Assembly (NCBI RefSeq): GCF_900187615.1
Contig: NZ_FYDO01000014.1
Location: 107,687-171,686 of the forward strand
Length of the DNA: 64,000 nucleotides
Reading direction: 5' to 3'
Source of the DNA: Pseudomonas sp. Irchel s3f7
Lineage (GTDB): Bacteria > Pseudomonadota > Gammaproteobacteria > Pseudomonadales > Pseudomonadaceae
Shown: positions 24,769 to 34,631 of the stretch, piece by piece
How positions within the stretch are numbered: position 1 is the stretch's first letter
Layout: every line of letters starts with the position of its first letter
Notes under the pieces: model-generated
What the model was told of the DNA's origin: nothing
Databases searched by the model: none
Seen by the model: only the letters and a program-made list of their open reading frames with translations
Program-made: the position numbers and the translations under genes

Positions 24769-25710
24769 ATGCTGGCAATTTTCCTCGAAACCCTGAACAT
24801 CACCGCACCGGTGTTCGCCATGCTGTTTCTGGGGGTGTTGCTCAAGCGCGTCGGCTGGATCAATGACAACTTCATCCACACCGCGTCGGCCCTGGTGTTC
24901 AACGTCACCATGCCGGCGTTGCTGTTTCTGGGCATCCTGCATGCCGACCTGCACGCCGCACTGCAACCGGCGCTGCTGATCTACTTCTCCCTCGCGACCC
25001 TGGTGTGTTTTGCCATTGCCTGGGGGTGGGCGATCTTCAAGTGCCCGCGTGAAGACCGGGGGATTTACACCCAGGGCGCGTTTCGCGGCAACAACGGCGT
25101 CATTGGCCTCGCGCTGGCCGCGAGCATGTATGGCGACTACGGGATTTCCCTTGGGGCGATTCTCGCGGCGCTGGTGATTCTGTTCTACAACACGCTGTCG
25201 ACCATTGTGCTGGCGGTGTACAGCCCGGTGATCAAGTCCGATCCGTGGAGCATCTGCAAAAGCGTGTTCAGCAATCCGTTGATCATCAGCGTGATTGCGG
25301 CGGCGCCATTTGCCTATTTCAAGATCGGGTTGCCGGGTTGGCTGGAAACTTCCGGACAGTATCTGGCGCAAACCACGTTGCCGTTGGCGCTGATCTGCAT
25401 CGGCGGTACGTTGTCGCTGGCGGCGCTGCGCAAGAGCGGCAACATGGCGCTGAGTTCGAGTCTGGTGAAGATGATCGGCCTGCCGGTACTGGCGACCCTG
25501 GGTGCCTGGTTGTGGGGCTTTCGTGGCGCGGAGTTGGGGATTTTGTTTTTGTACTTCGGCAGCCCGACCGCAGCGGCCAGTTTTGTCATGGCCCGGGCGG
25601 CTAATGGCAACCATGAGCTGGCGGCGGCGATTATCGTGATCACCACGTTGATGGCGGCGGTCACCACCAATCTCGGGATCTTCGTTTTGCAGTGGGGTGG
25701 GTGGATCTAA
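24769..25710 (+). CDS. AEC-family permease
   Basis: The 313-residue inner-membrane protein has ten hydrophobic segments in two halves, typical of the auxin-efflux-carrier/MdcF family. Visible hallmarks are 'VLLKRVGWINDNFIHTASALVFNVTMPALLF' at the start, 'GAFRGNNGVIGLALA' mid-protein and 'PLALICIGGTLSL' in the second half. Members move carboxylates such as malonate or malate, but substrate cannot be assigned. It lies after the galactarate cluster but is set apart from it by a REP pair, so membership in that pathway is unproven. The ribosome site (AAGGTT) is weak. Confidence 0.85.
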   Translation: MLAIFLETLNITAPVFAMLFLGVLLKRVGWINDNFIHTASALVFNVTMPALLFLGILHADLHAALQPALLIYFSLATLVCFAIAWGWAIFKCPREDRGIYTQGAFRGNNGVIGLALAASMYGDYGISLGAILAALVILFYNTLSTIVLAVYSPVIKSDPWSICKSVFSNPLIISVIAAAPFAYFKIGLPGWLETSGQYLAQTTLPLALICIGGTLSLAALRKSGNMALSSSLVKMIGLPVLATLGAWLWGFRGAELGILFLYFGSPTAAASFVMARAANGNHELAAAIIVITTLMAAVTTNLGIFVLQWGGWI

Positions 25711-25721
25711 AGGCAAAGGTC

Positions 25722-25770
25722 AAAAGATCGCAGCCTGCGGTGTAGGCGCTGCCGCAGGCTGCGATCTTTT
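25722..25770. terminator. Long hairpin of the GCAGCCTGCGG repeat type
   Basis: AAAAGATCGCAGCCTGCGG (25722-25740) and its exact complement (25752-25770) form a 19-bp stem with an 11-nt loop and T tracts both ways. It lies between the convergent AEC and decarboxylase-family genes and probably terminates both. The core recurs at 42388-42466. Confidence 0.9.
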
Positions 25771-25783
25771 CAAAGCAACAAAA

Positions 25784-26164
25784 TTATTCCGGCTTCTGAT
25801 AACTGTCGATCACTTCCTGCGCTGCCCGAAACGCATCAATCGCCGCCGGCACACCGGCATACACCGCGCAATGCAGCAGGGCTTCACGAATCTCTTCCAC
25901 TGTGCAGCCATTGTTCAGCGCGCCGCGCACGTGACCTTTCAATTCCTGCGGGCACTTGAGTGCCGTCAGCGCGGCGAGGGTGATCAGGCTGCGGGTTTTC
26001 AGCGGCAGGCCTTCGCGATTCCACACACCGCCCCAGGCGTGTTCGTTGACGAAATCCTGCAGCGGCTGGGTGAATTCGGTGGCATTGCCCAGTGCGCGGT
26101 CGACAAAGGCGTCCCCCATTACTTGGCGACGCACTTCAACGCCGCTTTTTTTATTCTCGCTCAT
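25784..26164 (-). CDS. Carboxymuconolactone decarboxylase (PcaC-like) family protein
   Basis: The 126-residue protein aligns by eye with PcaC: 'FVNEHAWGGVWNREGLPLKTRSLITLAALTAL', 'ELKGHVRGALNNGCTVEEIREALLHCAVYAGVPAAIDAF'. The family decarboxylates gamma-carboxymuconolactone in the protocatechuate branch of the beta-ketoadipate pathway. No other pca gene is nearby and the protein is encoded downstream of a cation antiporter, so this may be an orphan with another role. Its ATG overlaps the antiporter stop (ATGA), implying coupled translation. Family is certain, function is not. Confidence 0.85.
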   Translation of the reverse strand: MSENKKSGVEVRRQVMGDAFVDRALGNATEFTQPLQDFVNEHAWGGVWNREGLPLKTRSLITLAALTALKCPQELKGHVRGALNNGCTVEEIREALLHCAVYAGVPAAIDAFRAAQEVIDSYQKPE

Positions 26165-27222
26165 GGCAATTCTCTCTTGTGGTGTTGGCGACGCCAGGCG
26201 CGCAGTGACGTGAACAGCAAATACGCCACCAGCGCCGGCAGGACGAAAAACAGCATCAGGTGTTCAAGCTTGCCCGCCAGCGGCATGCCGGTGGTGAACG
26301 ACACCACGTGCAGTCCATATGCCAGGTACAAACCCAAAAACAGCAGGCCTTCGGCGCGGGTCACGCGGTAGCCGGTATAGAACAGCGGCAGGCAAAGCAC
26401 GGCGACACCGAGCATCACTGGCAAGTCAAAATCCAGCGCGTTGGGCGACACCGACAGTGGCGACGGCGCCACCAGTACCGTAACGCCGAGCACCCCCAAG
26501 AGGTTGAACAGGTTGCTGCCGATAACGTTACCTACAGCGATGTCACGCTCGCCGCGAATCGCGGCGATCAGCGAGGTGGCCAGCTCGGGTAAGGATGTGC
26601 AGACGGCAACGATAGTCAGACCGATGATCCGCTCTGAAAACCCCAGGTCAGTGGCGACCGCGACGGCCGCGCCCAGTAGCAGATGTCCTGCGTAAACCAG
26701 CATTGCCAACCCGCTGACAATCATCAGCAAGCTGCTGATCCAAGGCGCCTGTGCCTTGTGGTCATGGCTTGAAACCGGGCGCGCTGAGTGTCGCGATTGG
26801 CGCAGCAACAGGCCGAGGTACAGCGCCAGCGCCATCAGCAATATCACGCCGTCCGTGCGGGTCAGTTCTTCGTTCCACGCCAGGACCGACACCAGCAAAC
26901 TGGCACCGATCATCAGCGGGATGTCCAGGCGCACCAGTTGCCGGGAAACCCGCAAGGGAATGATCAGCGCGGACAGTCCAAGAGTGACGAGGATGTTGAA
27001 AATGCTGCTGCCGATCACGCTGCCGACGGCGATGTCGGCGTTGTTCGTCAGGGTCGCTTGCAGGCTCACCGCCATCTGCGGTGCGCTGCTGCCGAGGGCG
27101 ACGATGGTCAGGCCGATGATCAGGGGCCGGACATGCAGGCGCGCGGCCAGGCGCACGGCGGCGCGGACCATCAGTTCGGCGCCGACAATCAACAGCAGCA
27201 GCCCGCTGAACAGTTCGATCAC
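26161..27222 (-). CDS. CaCA-family calcium/sodium antiporter (YrbG-like)
   Basis: The 353-residue inner-membrane exchanger has the two inverted alpha repeats of the CaCA superfamily: 'ALGSSAPQMAVSLQATLTNNADIAVGSVIGSSIFNIL' in the first half and 'VAVCTSLPELATSLIAAIRGERDIAVGNVIGSNLFNLLG' in the second. The first repeat reads SSAPQ where YrbG-type proteins usually have S-x-PE; a Gln in place of the ion-coordinating Glu may alter ion choice. About ten helices are predicted. It starts 50 bp after the RlpA-like gene on the same strand and overlaps the next gene by 4 bases. Confidence 0.88.
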   Translation of the reverse strand: MIELFSGLLLLIVGAELMVRAAVRLAARLHVRPLIIGLTIVALGSSAPQMAVSLQATLTNNADIAVGSVIGSSIFNILVTLGLSALIIPLRVSRQLVRLDIPLMIGASLLVSVLAWNEELTRTDGVILLMALALYLGLLLRQSRHSARPVSSHDHKAQAPWISSLLMIVSGLAMLVYAGHLLLGAAVAVATDLGFSERIIGLTIVAVCTSLPELATSLIAAIRGERDIAVGNVIGSNLFNLLGVLGVTVLVAPSPLSVSPNALDFDLPVMLGVAVLCLPLFYTGYRVTRAEGLLFLGLYLAYGLHVVSFTTGMPLAGKLEHLMLFFVLPALVAYLLFTSLRAWRRQHHKRELP

Positions 27223-27272
27223 ACTGATCAGGGGTAAATCGGCTAATCCGAAAATGGTCGGGACTCCATCCG

Positions 27273-27647
27273 TCAGTCGTCGAGGACTTGCACGCGAACC
27301 TTCGCAGTGCCGCTGCGCAGCATGCCCAGGCGCTCGGCGGCTTCCCGGGACAGGTCGATCAGGCGGCCACGGGTGTGCGGCCCGCGATCATTGATGCGTA
27401 CCACGCAGGATTTGTCGTTATTCAGATTGGTGACCTTCACCCGTGTACCAAAGGGTAGCTGGCGATGGGCGGCGGTCATGGAATTCATGTTGAAACGCTC
27501 GCCGTTGGCGGTGCGTTTGCCTTGGTGTTTGGCGCCGTAGTAAGAAGCCACACCGGTTTTGTCGTAGCCATGCGGATCGACGGTGTCGGTGCTGGCGCAA
27601 CCGGCCAAGAAAGAGAGCAGGGCGCAAAGGCTGAGCAGATGCTTCAT
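27273..27647 (-). CDS. RlpA-like septal-ring/lytic transglycosylase lipoprotein
   Basis: The 124-residue protein has a lipoprotein signal with lipobox LAGC (lipidated Cys17) and a double-psi beta-barrel RlpA domain: 'GVASYYGAKHQGKRTANGERFNMNSMTAAHRQLPFGTRVKVTN' and 'CVVRINDRGPHTRGRLIDLSREAAERLGM'. The catalytic-type His (TAAHR) and Asp (NDRGP) of RlpA are both present. It lacks the C-terminal SPOR domain of full-length RlpA, so it is a short paralogue. It probably acts on peptidoglycan at the outer-membrane inner face. The start at 27647 gives the correct lipobox distance. Confidence 0.87.
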   Translation of the reverse strand: MKHLLSLCALLSFLAGCASTDTVDPHGYDKTGVASYYGAKHQGKRTANGERFNMNSMTAAHRQLPFGTRVKVTNLNNDKSCVVRINDRGPHTRGRLIDLSREAAERLGMLRSGTAKVRVQVLDD

Positions 27648-27668
27648 TGAAGGTTTCCCGAAAACAAA

Positions 27669-27696
27669 TGTGGGAGCCAGCAGGCTGGCTCCCACA
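27669..27696. repeat. Compact REP hairpin between gatB and the RlpA gene
   Basis: TGTGGGAGCCAG (27669-27680) and CTGGCTCCCACA (27685-27696) form a perfect 12-bp stem with a 4-nt loop. The TGTGGGAGC head marks it as a REP relative collapsed into one hairpin. Confidence 0.8.
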
Positions 27697-27734
27697 AGGA
27701 GTGGAGCCAGATTTGAAGGCTGGCTCCATTTTCA

Positions 27735-29180
27735 TCAGCCTTCGAGTTTGCTTTTCAGCAATTCGTTCACCTGTTGCGGGTTGGCCTTGCCTTTGGAGGC
27801 TTTCATGGCCTGGCCGACGAAGAAGCCGAACATCTTGCCGCGCTTGGCTTCGTCTGCCGCGCGGTATTGCTCGACTTGCTCGGCATTGGCCGCGAGCATT
27901 TCGTCCAGCACCGCCGAGATGGCGCCGGTGTCGGTCACTTGCTTGAGGCCGCGCTTGTCGATGATCTCGTCCGCGCTGCCTTCGCCATTGGCCATCGCTT
28001 CAAACACCACCTTGGCGATCTTGCCGGAGATGGTGTTGTCCTTGATGCGCAGCAGCATGCCGCCCAGAAGCTCGGCGGAAACCGGCGACTGTTCGATGTC
28101 CAGGCCTTGCTTGTTGAGCAGGCTGCCCAACTCGACCATCACCCAGTTCGCCGCCAGCTTGGCGTCGCCGCCGATGCTCGCGACTTTCTCGAAGTAATCG
28201 GCTTGTTCGCGGCTGGTGGCCAGCACGCTGGCGTCGTAGACCGACAGGCCGAACTGCTCCTGGAAGCGCTCGCGCTTCTGCGGTGGCAATTCCGGCAGGG
28301 TGGCGCGCACGTCGTCGAGGAACGAGTTCTCGATCACGACGGGCAGCAGGTCCGGATCGGGGAAGTAACGGTAGTCGTTGGCCTCCTCTTTGCTGCGCAT
28401 CGGACGGGTTTCGTCCTTGTTCGGATCGTACAGGCGAGTCTGCTGGATGACTTTGCCGCCGTCTTCGATCAGTTCGATCTGACGCTGGATTTCGCTGTTG
28501 ATCGCCTTCTCGATGAAACGGAACGAGTTGACGTTCTTGATCTCGCAGCGGGTGCCGAACTCGACCTGGCCTTTCGGACGGATCGACACGTTGCAGTCGC
28601 AGCGCAGCGAACCTTCGGCCATGTTGCCGTCGCAAATACCCAGGTAACGTACCAGCGCGTGGATGGTCTTGACGTAAGCCACGGCCTCCTTGGCGCTGCG
28701 CATGTCCGGCTCGGAAACGATTTCCAGCAGCGGCGTGCCGGCACGGTTCAGGTCGATGCCGGTGGCACCGTTGAACTCTTCGTGCAGGCTTTTACCGGCG
28801 TCTTCTTCCAGGTGCGCACGGGTAACGCCGACACGTTTGATCGTGCCGTCTTCCATGGCGATGTCCAGGTGGCCCTTGCCGACGATCGGCAATTCCATCT
28901 GGCTGATCTGGTAGCCCTTCGGCAGGTCCGGATAGAAGTAGTTTTTACGGGCGAACACGTTGTGTTGGCCGATCTCGGCGTCAATCGCCAGACCGAACAT
29001 CACCGCCATGCGCACCGCTTCCTGGTTCAGCACCGGCAGCACGCCGGGCATGCCCAGGTCTACGAGGCTGGCCTGGGTGTTCGGCTCGGAACCGAACGTG
29101 GTGGAACTACCGGAAAAAATTTTCGACCGGGTGGTGAGCTGGGTGTGAATCTCCAGCCCGATCACGACTTCCCATTGCAT
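27735..29180 (-). CDS. gatB: Aspartyl/glutamyl-tRNA amidotransferase subunit B
   Basis: The 481-residue tRNA-binding kinase subunit of GatCAB phosphorylates the misacylated Glu/Asp carboxylate before amidation. The N-terminus '[24 protein letters not shown]' and the signature '[13 protein letters not shown]'-type block are clear, as are '[12 protein letters not shown]' (the metal-site region) and the C-terminal YqeY-like tail ('[16 protein letters not shown]'). The start at 29180 has GAGGAGAC; the longer reading to 29249 overlaps gatA. The gap to gatA is 10 bp. Confidence 0.96.
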   Translation of the reverse strand: MQWEVVIGLEIHTQLTTRSKIFSGSSTTFGSEPNTQASLVDLGMPGVLPVLNQEAVRMAVMFGLAIDAEIGQHNVFARKNYFYPDLPKGYQISQMELPIVGKGHLDIAMEDGTIKRVGVTRAHLEEDAGKSLHEEFNGATGIDLNRAGTPLLEIVSEPDMRSAKEAVAYVKTIHALVRYLGICDGNMAEGSLRCDCNVSIRPKGQVEFGTRCEIKNVNSFRFIEKAINSEIQRQIELIEDGGKVIQQTRLYDPNKDETRPMRSKEEANDYRYFPDPDLLPVVIENSFLDDVRATLPELPPQKRERFQEQFGLSVYDASVLATSREQADYFEKVASIGGDAKLAANWVMVELGSLLNKQGLDIEQSPVSAELLGGMLLRIKDNTISGKIAKVVFEAMANGEGSADEIIDKRGLKQVTDTGAISAVLDEMLAANAEQVEQYRAADEAKRGKMFGFFVGQAMKASKGKANPQQVNELLKSKLEG

Positions 29181-29190
29181 GTGTGTCTCC

Positions 29191-30642
29191 TCAGAAGCCG
29201 GTTGGGGTGCGGGTGTGCCAGTCAGTGTTGAGCTGATACTGGTGGGCAACGTTCAACAGGCGACCTTCCTGGAAATACGGAGCGAGCAATTGCACGCCGA
29301 CCGGCAGACCGTCGACAAAACCGGCCGGCATCGACAGGCCAGGCAGGCCCGCGAGGTTGGCGGTGATGGTGTAGACGTCTTCCAGGTACGCAGCGACCGG
29401 GTCGCTGTTCTTGGCGCCGAGCTTCCAGGCCGGGTTCGGCGTGGTTGGGCCGAGGATGATGTCGACCTCATTGAAGGCCGCCATGAAGTCGTTCTTGATC
29501 AAGCGACGGATCTTCTGCGCCTTCAGGTAGTAAGCGTCGTAGTAACCGGCCGACAGCGCGTAGGCACCGACCATGATCCGGCGCTGCACTTCAGGACCGA
29601 AGCCCTCGCCACGGGAGCGTTTGTATAGGTCGATCAGGTTGACCGGGTTTTCGCAGCGGTAGCCGAAGCGCACGCCGTCGAAACGCGACAGGTTGGACGA
29701 GGCTTCCGCCGGGGCGATCACATAGTATGCAGGGATCGCGTGCTGCATGTTCGGCAGGCTGATTTCCTTGATCACGGCGCCGAGCTTTTCCAGCTCCTTG
29801 ACGCTGTTGTGGATCAGCTCGGCGATGCGCGGGTCGAGACCGGCGCTGAAATACTCTTTCGGCACGCCGATGCGCAGGCCTTGCAGCGAGCCGTTGAGGC
29901 TGGCGCTGTAGTCCGGCACGGGCTCATCGATGCTGGTGGAATCGTTTGGATCGAAGCCGGCCATGCCTTGCAACAAAATTGCGCAGTCTTCGGCAGTGCG
30001 CGCCATCGGGCCGCCCTGATCGAGGCTGGACGCGTAGGCGATCATGCCCCAGCGCGAAACGCGACCGTACGTCGGTTTCAGGCCAGTGAGGTTGGTCAGG
30101 GCTGCTGGCTGACGAATGGAGCCACCGGTGTCGGTGCCGGTGGCTGCTGGCAGCAGACGAGCGGCGACGGCGGCGGCAGAGCCACCCGACGAACCGCCCG
30201 GTACGTGTTCCAGGTTCCACGGGTTTTTCACCGCGCCGTAGTAGCTCGACTCGTTGGCCGAACCCATGGCGAATTCGTCCATGTTGGTCTTGCCCAGGGT
30301 CACGGCCCCGGCAGCGGCGAGCTTGGCGACGACAGTGGCGTCGTACGGTGCTTTAAAGTTGTCGAGCATCTTCGAGCCGCAGCTGGTGCGAATGCCCTGG
30401 GTGCAGAACAGGTCTTTGTGGGCGATCGGCGCGCCGAGCAGGGCGCCGCTCTCACCATCGGCCCGGCGGGCGTCCGCGGCTTTCGCCTGCGTCAGCGCCA
30501 GGTCTTCGGTGAGGCTGATGAAACTGTTGAGCTGCGGATCGAGCTGGGCGATGCGCGCCAGCAGGACTTTGGTCAGCTCTTCGGAGGAAAACTTTTTATC
30601 GGCGAGTCCGCGGGCGATCTCGGCCAGAGTCAATTGATGCAT
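29191..30642 (-). CDS. gatA: Aspartyl/glutamyl-tRNA amidotransferase subunit A
   Basis: The 483-residue amidase subunit releases ammonia from Gln or Asn for GatB. The Ser-cisSer-Lys triad is Lys76 (PIAHKD), Ser151 (PGGSSGGSA) and Ser175 (TGGSIRQPA). Amidase-signature length and flanking motifs are normal. It is the middle gene of gatC-gatA-gatB, 16 bp after gatC. The presence of GatCAB implies that the organism makes at least one of Asn-tRNA or Gln-tRNA by transamidation, as pseudomonads do for Asn. Confidence 0.96.
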   Translation of the reverse strand: MHQLTLAEIARGLADKKFSSEELTKVLLARIAQLDPQLNSFISLTEDLALTQAKAADARRADGESGALLGAPIAHKDLFCTQGIRTSCGSKMLDNFKAPYDATVVAKLAAAGAVTLGKTNMDEFAMGSANESSYYGAVKNPWNLEHVPGGSSGGSAAAVAARLLPAATGTDTGGSIRQPAALTNLTGLKPTYGRVSRWGMIAYASSLDQGGPMARTAEDCAILLQGMAGFDPNDSTSIDEPVPDYSASLNGSLQGLRIGVPKEYFSAGLDPRIAELIHNSVKELEKLGAVIKEISLPNMQHAIPAYYVIAPAEASSNLSRFDGVRFGYRCENPVNLIDLYKRSRGEGFGPEVQRRIMVGAYALSAGYYDAYYLKAQKIRRLIKNDFMAAFNEVDIILGPTTPNPAWKLGAKNSDPVAAYLEDVYTITANLAGLPGLSMPAGFVDGLPVGVQLLAPYFQEGRLLNVAHQYQLNTDWHTRTPTGF

Positions 30643-30658
30643 TGCAGGCTCTTTCCCT

Positions 30659-30946
30659 TTAGTCGATGACTTTCGGAACCAGGTACAGGCCGTTTTCGAC
30701 CGCTGGTGCGATGGACTGGTAAGCCTCGCGGTGATTGGTTTCGGTCACGACGTCTGCGCGCAGGCGCTGGCTGGCTTCCAGTGGGTGGGCGAGCGGTTCG
30801 ATACCGTCGGTATTGACCGCCTGCATTTCGTCGACCAGCCCGAGAATGCTATTAAGGGCCGAAGTGATGTGTGGAAGATCGGCATCATTGAGGCCAAGGC
30901 AGGCCAAATGAGCGATTTTTTCCACGTCGGAGCGTTCAAGCGCCAT
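30659..30946 (-). CDS. gatC: Aspartyl/glutamyl-tRNA amidotransferase subunit C
   Basis: The 95-residue clamp subunit wraps GatA and stabilises the complex. Typical features are '[48 protein letters not shown]' in the N-terminal half and the ending '[11 protein letters not shown]'. It is the promoter-proximal gene of the gat operon, with GGAGAATCCC before the ATG. It is divergent from mreB across 211 bp, which must hold both promoters; I could not fix either with confidence. Confidence 0.95.
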   Translation of the reverse strand: MALERSDVEKIAHLACLGLNDADLPHITSALNSILGLVDEMQAVNTDGIEPLAHPLEASQRLRADVVTETNHREAYQSIAPAVENGLYLVPKVID

Positions 30947-31145
30947 TGGGATTCTCCAGTGGAAAACAAAACGGACGGCGTCCGTGTGTTAGATTGTCGG
31001 AACACTACCGCACTTCTACGGTCATAAGGCCGCGATTGTGGGGCTTGGTGCACAGAAAAGCGGCCAATTTAACATATTGGCGCCTTGCCCAAAATCCCTG
31101 TCGTTGTTAGAGTTTGCCGCACTTTTTTACCCACGCGTTGCCTAG

Positions 31146-32195
<1,050 letters not shown>

Positions 32196-32301
32196 GTCGC
32201 CGGATTGCCTCTATGCTGTTTAGCGCGCAGGCGGCACTTTGCAGTGCTGCCTGTTCGCGTTTATCTTCTGTCAGTCTGCATCCAGGCCGGATCGCTGCCG
32301 T

Positions 32302-32343
32302 ATGAATAAAGAGAACATTTGCCTGGGAGGAGCGGCTTATTAA
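32302..32343 (+). CDS. Possible 13-codon leader ORF overlapping the mreC start
   Basis: ATG at 32302 opens a 13-codon frame (MNKENICLGGAAY) with TAA at 32341-32343. The mreC ribosome site GGAGGAG lies inside it and the proposed mreC ATT start (32339-32341) overlaps its end. No strong ribosome site precedes it. It may be chance, or it may couple translation into mreC. Confidence 0.3.
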   Translation: MNKENICLGGAAY

Positions 32344-33454
32344 ACCGCTTTTCACCAAAGGCCCCTCACTGGGCGTGCGCTTGTTGGTGCTGGTCGTGCT
32401 ATCGGTCGCGCTGATGGTGGTCGATGCCCGCTTCACACTGCTCAAGCCAGTGCGTAGCCAAATGTCGCTGGCGCTGATGCAGTCTTACTGGATCACTGAC
32501 CTGCCGCAGCGGCTGTGGCAGGGTGTTGCCAGCCAGTTTGGCAGCCGCACCGAGCTCGTCGCCGAAAACGAAAAACTCAAGACCGAAAACCTGCTGCTGC
32601 AGGGTCGCATGCAAAAGCTTGCCGCCCTGACCGAGCAGAACGTTCGCCTGCGCGAGTTGCTCAACTCTTCGGCACTGGTCAACGAGAAGGTCGAAGTGGC
32701 CGAGTTGATCGGCATGGACCCTAACCCCTTCACCCATCGCATCATCATCAACAAAGGTGAGCGTGACGGTGTGGTCCTCGGTCAGCCGGTGCTCGATGCC
32801 CGTGGCCTGATGGGCCAGGTGGTCGAGTTGATGCCGTACACGTCCCGTGTGCTGTTGTTGACCGACACCACCCACAGCATTCCAGTGCAGGTGAACCGCA
32901 ATGGCCTGCGGGCGATTGCCAGCGGCACCGGCAACCCGGAACGCCTGGAGCTGCGTCACGTGGCCGATACCGCCGACATCAAGGAAGGCGACCTGCTGGT
33001 CAGTTCCGGTCTCGGTCAGCGCTTCCCGGCGGGTTATCCGGTGGCGACGGTCAAGGAAGTGATTCACGACTCCGGCCAGCCGTTTGCCATTGTTCGCGCC
33101 GTGCCGACCGCTGCGTTGAACCGCAGCCGTTATCTGCTGCTGGTGTTCAGCGACACCCGTACCCCTGAAGAGCGTGCCAATGACGCCGCCCAGGCGCAGG
33201 AGTCGCTGGATGCGCAGGGTGGTGGGCCAATCATCCCGGCAACCGTGCCGAAACCGGCCATTGTCCCGGCGGCTGCTGCGGCACCGGTTGCTCCGGCCAC
33301 TCCGGCAGCGGCGGCGAGCGCATTGCCTGCTGCCACGCCAGCCAAGCCTGTTGCTCATCCTGTTGCCAAGCCACCCGCGACTCAACCCGCCACCGTGAAA
33401 CCTGCTGCCAAACCGCCTGTCTCTGCACCGGCTACCACTGGGGGACGAGAATAA
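32339..33454 (+). CDS. mreC: Rod shape-determining protein MreC (probable ATT start)
   Basis: The inner-membrane protein has one N-terminal helix (LLVLVVLSVALMVVD), a periplasmic coiled coil ('VAENEKLKTENLLLQGRMQKLAALTEQNVRLREL') and the MreC beta-barrel core, then a Pro/Ala-rich tail of about 80 residues. It links MreB to the cell-wall synthases. The first standard start is GTG at 32375, which has no ribosome site and begins right at the helix. Twelve codons upstream, ATT at 32339 sits six bases after GGAGGAG and adds IKPLFTKGPSLG, a basic cytoplasmic segment. No ATG/GTG/TTG lies between it and the in-frame stop at 32303. I prefer ATT (371 residues). Confidence 0.85.
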   Translation: MKPLFTKGPSLGVRLLVLVVLSVALMVVDARFTLLKPVRSQMSLALMQSYWITDLPQRLWQGVASQFGSRTELVAENEKLKTENLLLQGRMQKLAALTEQNVRLRELLNSSALVNEKVEVAELIGMDPNPFTHRIIINKGERDGVVLGQPVLDARGLMGQVVELMPYTSRVLLLTDTTHSIPVQVNRNGLRAIASGTGNPERLELRHVADTADIKEGDLLVSSGLGQRFPAGYPVATVKEVIHDSGQPFAIVRAVPTAALNRSRYLLLVFSDTRTPEERANDAAQAQESLDAQGGGPIIPATVPKPAIVPAAAAAPVAPATPAAAASALPAATPAKPVAHPVAKPPATQPATVKPAAKPPVSAPATTGGRE

Positions 33455-33945
33455 TGGCCGGTGTAAAAGCTTCGCGAAACGGCTGGATTGTCTGGTTGAC
33501 CTTCGCCATCGGTCTGCTGCTGAGCGTTTCGCCGTTGCCACAATTCATGGAAATCCTGCGCCCGCTTTGGCTCGCCTTGTTGCTGGCATTCTGGGCGTTG
33601 AACCTGCCGCAGACCGTCGGGATGGTGACGGCGTTTTGCCTGGGCCTGGCTGAAGACGTGCTGTACGGCACGTTGCTGGGACAGAACGCATTGATCCTGA
33701 CGCTCATCACCTACCTGGTGCTGGCGCTGCAACAACGCTTGCGGATGTTCCCGATGTGGCAACAGAGCCTGGTCATCCTGGTGATCTTCGGCCTCGCGCA
33801 GCTTGTTCAACTCTGGCTCAGCGCCCTGACCGGCAATCGCCAGCCAACCCTGGCGTTGGTGTTGCCGGCACTGGTCAGCGCATTGCTCTGGCCGTGGATA
33901 AGCTTCGGTTTGCGCGGATTGCGTCGACGCTACAAAATCAATTAA
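33454..33945 (+). CDS. mreD: Rod shape-determining protein MreD
   Basis: The 163-residue inner-membrane protein has about five hydrophobic helices ('[16 protein letters not shown]', '[12 protein letters not shown]', '[36 protein letters not shown]', '[18 protein letters not shown]', '[19 protein letters not shown]'). It includes the family motif region '[13 protein letters not shown]'. It completes the MreBCD complex. The ATG overlaps the mreC stop as TAATG, so it is translationally coupled. Length is standard. Confidence 0.94.
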   Translation: MAGVKASRNGWIVWLTFAIGLLLSVSPLPQFMEILRPLWLALLLAFWALNLPQTVGMVTAFCLGLAEDVLYGTLLGQNALILTLITYLVLALQQRLRMFPMWQQSLVILVIFGLAQLVQLWLSALTGNRQPTLALVLPALVSALLWPWISFGLRGLRRRYKIN

Positions 33946-33977
33946 TTCGCTCAGGCATTGGACAGGGAGAGGTCTTG

Positions 33978-34574
33978 ATGAAACGGTTGTACCTCGCCTC
34001 TGGCTCGCCGCGTCGGCGTGAGCTGCTCACGCAGATCGGCGTGCCGTTCACCGCCATCAGTGCACAAATCGATGAAACTCCTTTGGATCGAGAATCCCCG
34101 TCGGCTTATGTCGAGCGCCTGGCGCGCGGCAAAGCCGAGGCCGGGCGCGGTTCGGTCGTGTCTGAAGATCCGTTCTGTGTTCTCGGCGCCGATACCGCCG
34201 TGGTGCTCGACGGAAAAATTCTCGGCAAACCCGTCGATGAAGCCGACGCGTGCGCCATGCTGAAGATGTTGTCCGGACACGAGCATCAGGTCTTGACCGC
34301 TATTGCCGTGCTCGATGGTGAGCGTTGCGAATCCCGGGTTGTTACCAGTCGCGTGCGTTTTCGGGATATCAGTCGTGAAGAAGCCGTGGCCTACTGGGCC
34401 AGCGGTGAACCACGGGACAAGGCGGGTGGATACGGCATTCAAGGACTGGGTGCGGTGTTCGTCGCCGGGCTCAATGGAAGTTACTCGGCGGTGGTCGGAC
34501 TGCCGCTGTGCGAAACCGCGGAACTGCTCGGCCATTTCGGCATACCCTGTTGGCAAACCCACCACGCGCGCTAA
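33978..34574 (+). CDS. maf: Maf-family nucleoside triphosphate pyrophosphatase
   Basis: The 198-residue enzyme hydrolyses dTTP/UTP-type or modified nucleotides to monophosphates (YhdE-like). The Maf signature is at the N-terminus ([19 protein letters not shown]), followed by '[22 protein letters not shown]', '[24 protein letters not shown]' with the catalytic Asp, and '[16 protein letters not shown]'. The ATG at 33978 has GGGAGAGG upstream; a longer reading starts inside mreD. It follows mreD by 32 bp in the conserved mreBCD-maf-rng order. Confidence 0.94.
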   Translation: MKRLYLASGSPRRRELLTQIGVPFTAISAQIDETPLDRESPSAYVERLARGKAEAGRGSVVSEDPFCVLGADTAVVLDGKILGKPVDEADACAMLKMLSGHEHQVLTAIAVLDGERCESRVVTSRVRFRDISREEAVAYWASGEPRDKAGGYGIQGLGAVFVAGLNGSYSAVVGLPLCETAELLGHFGIPCWQTHHAR

Positions 34575-34631
34575 GCGTCGTACTGAACAAATGCGGCCAT
34601 TATCGTGAATACGCCAGAACGAGATCCTGCC

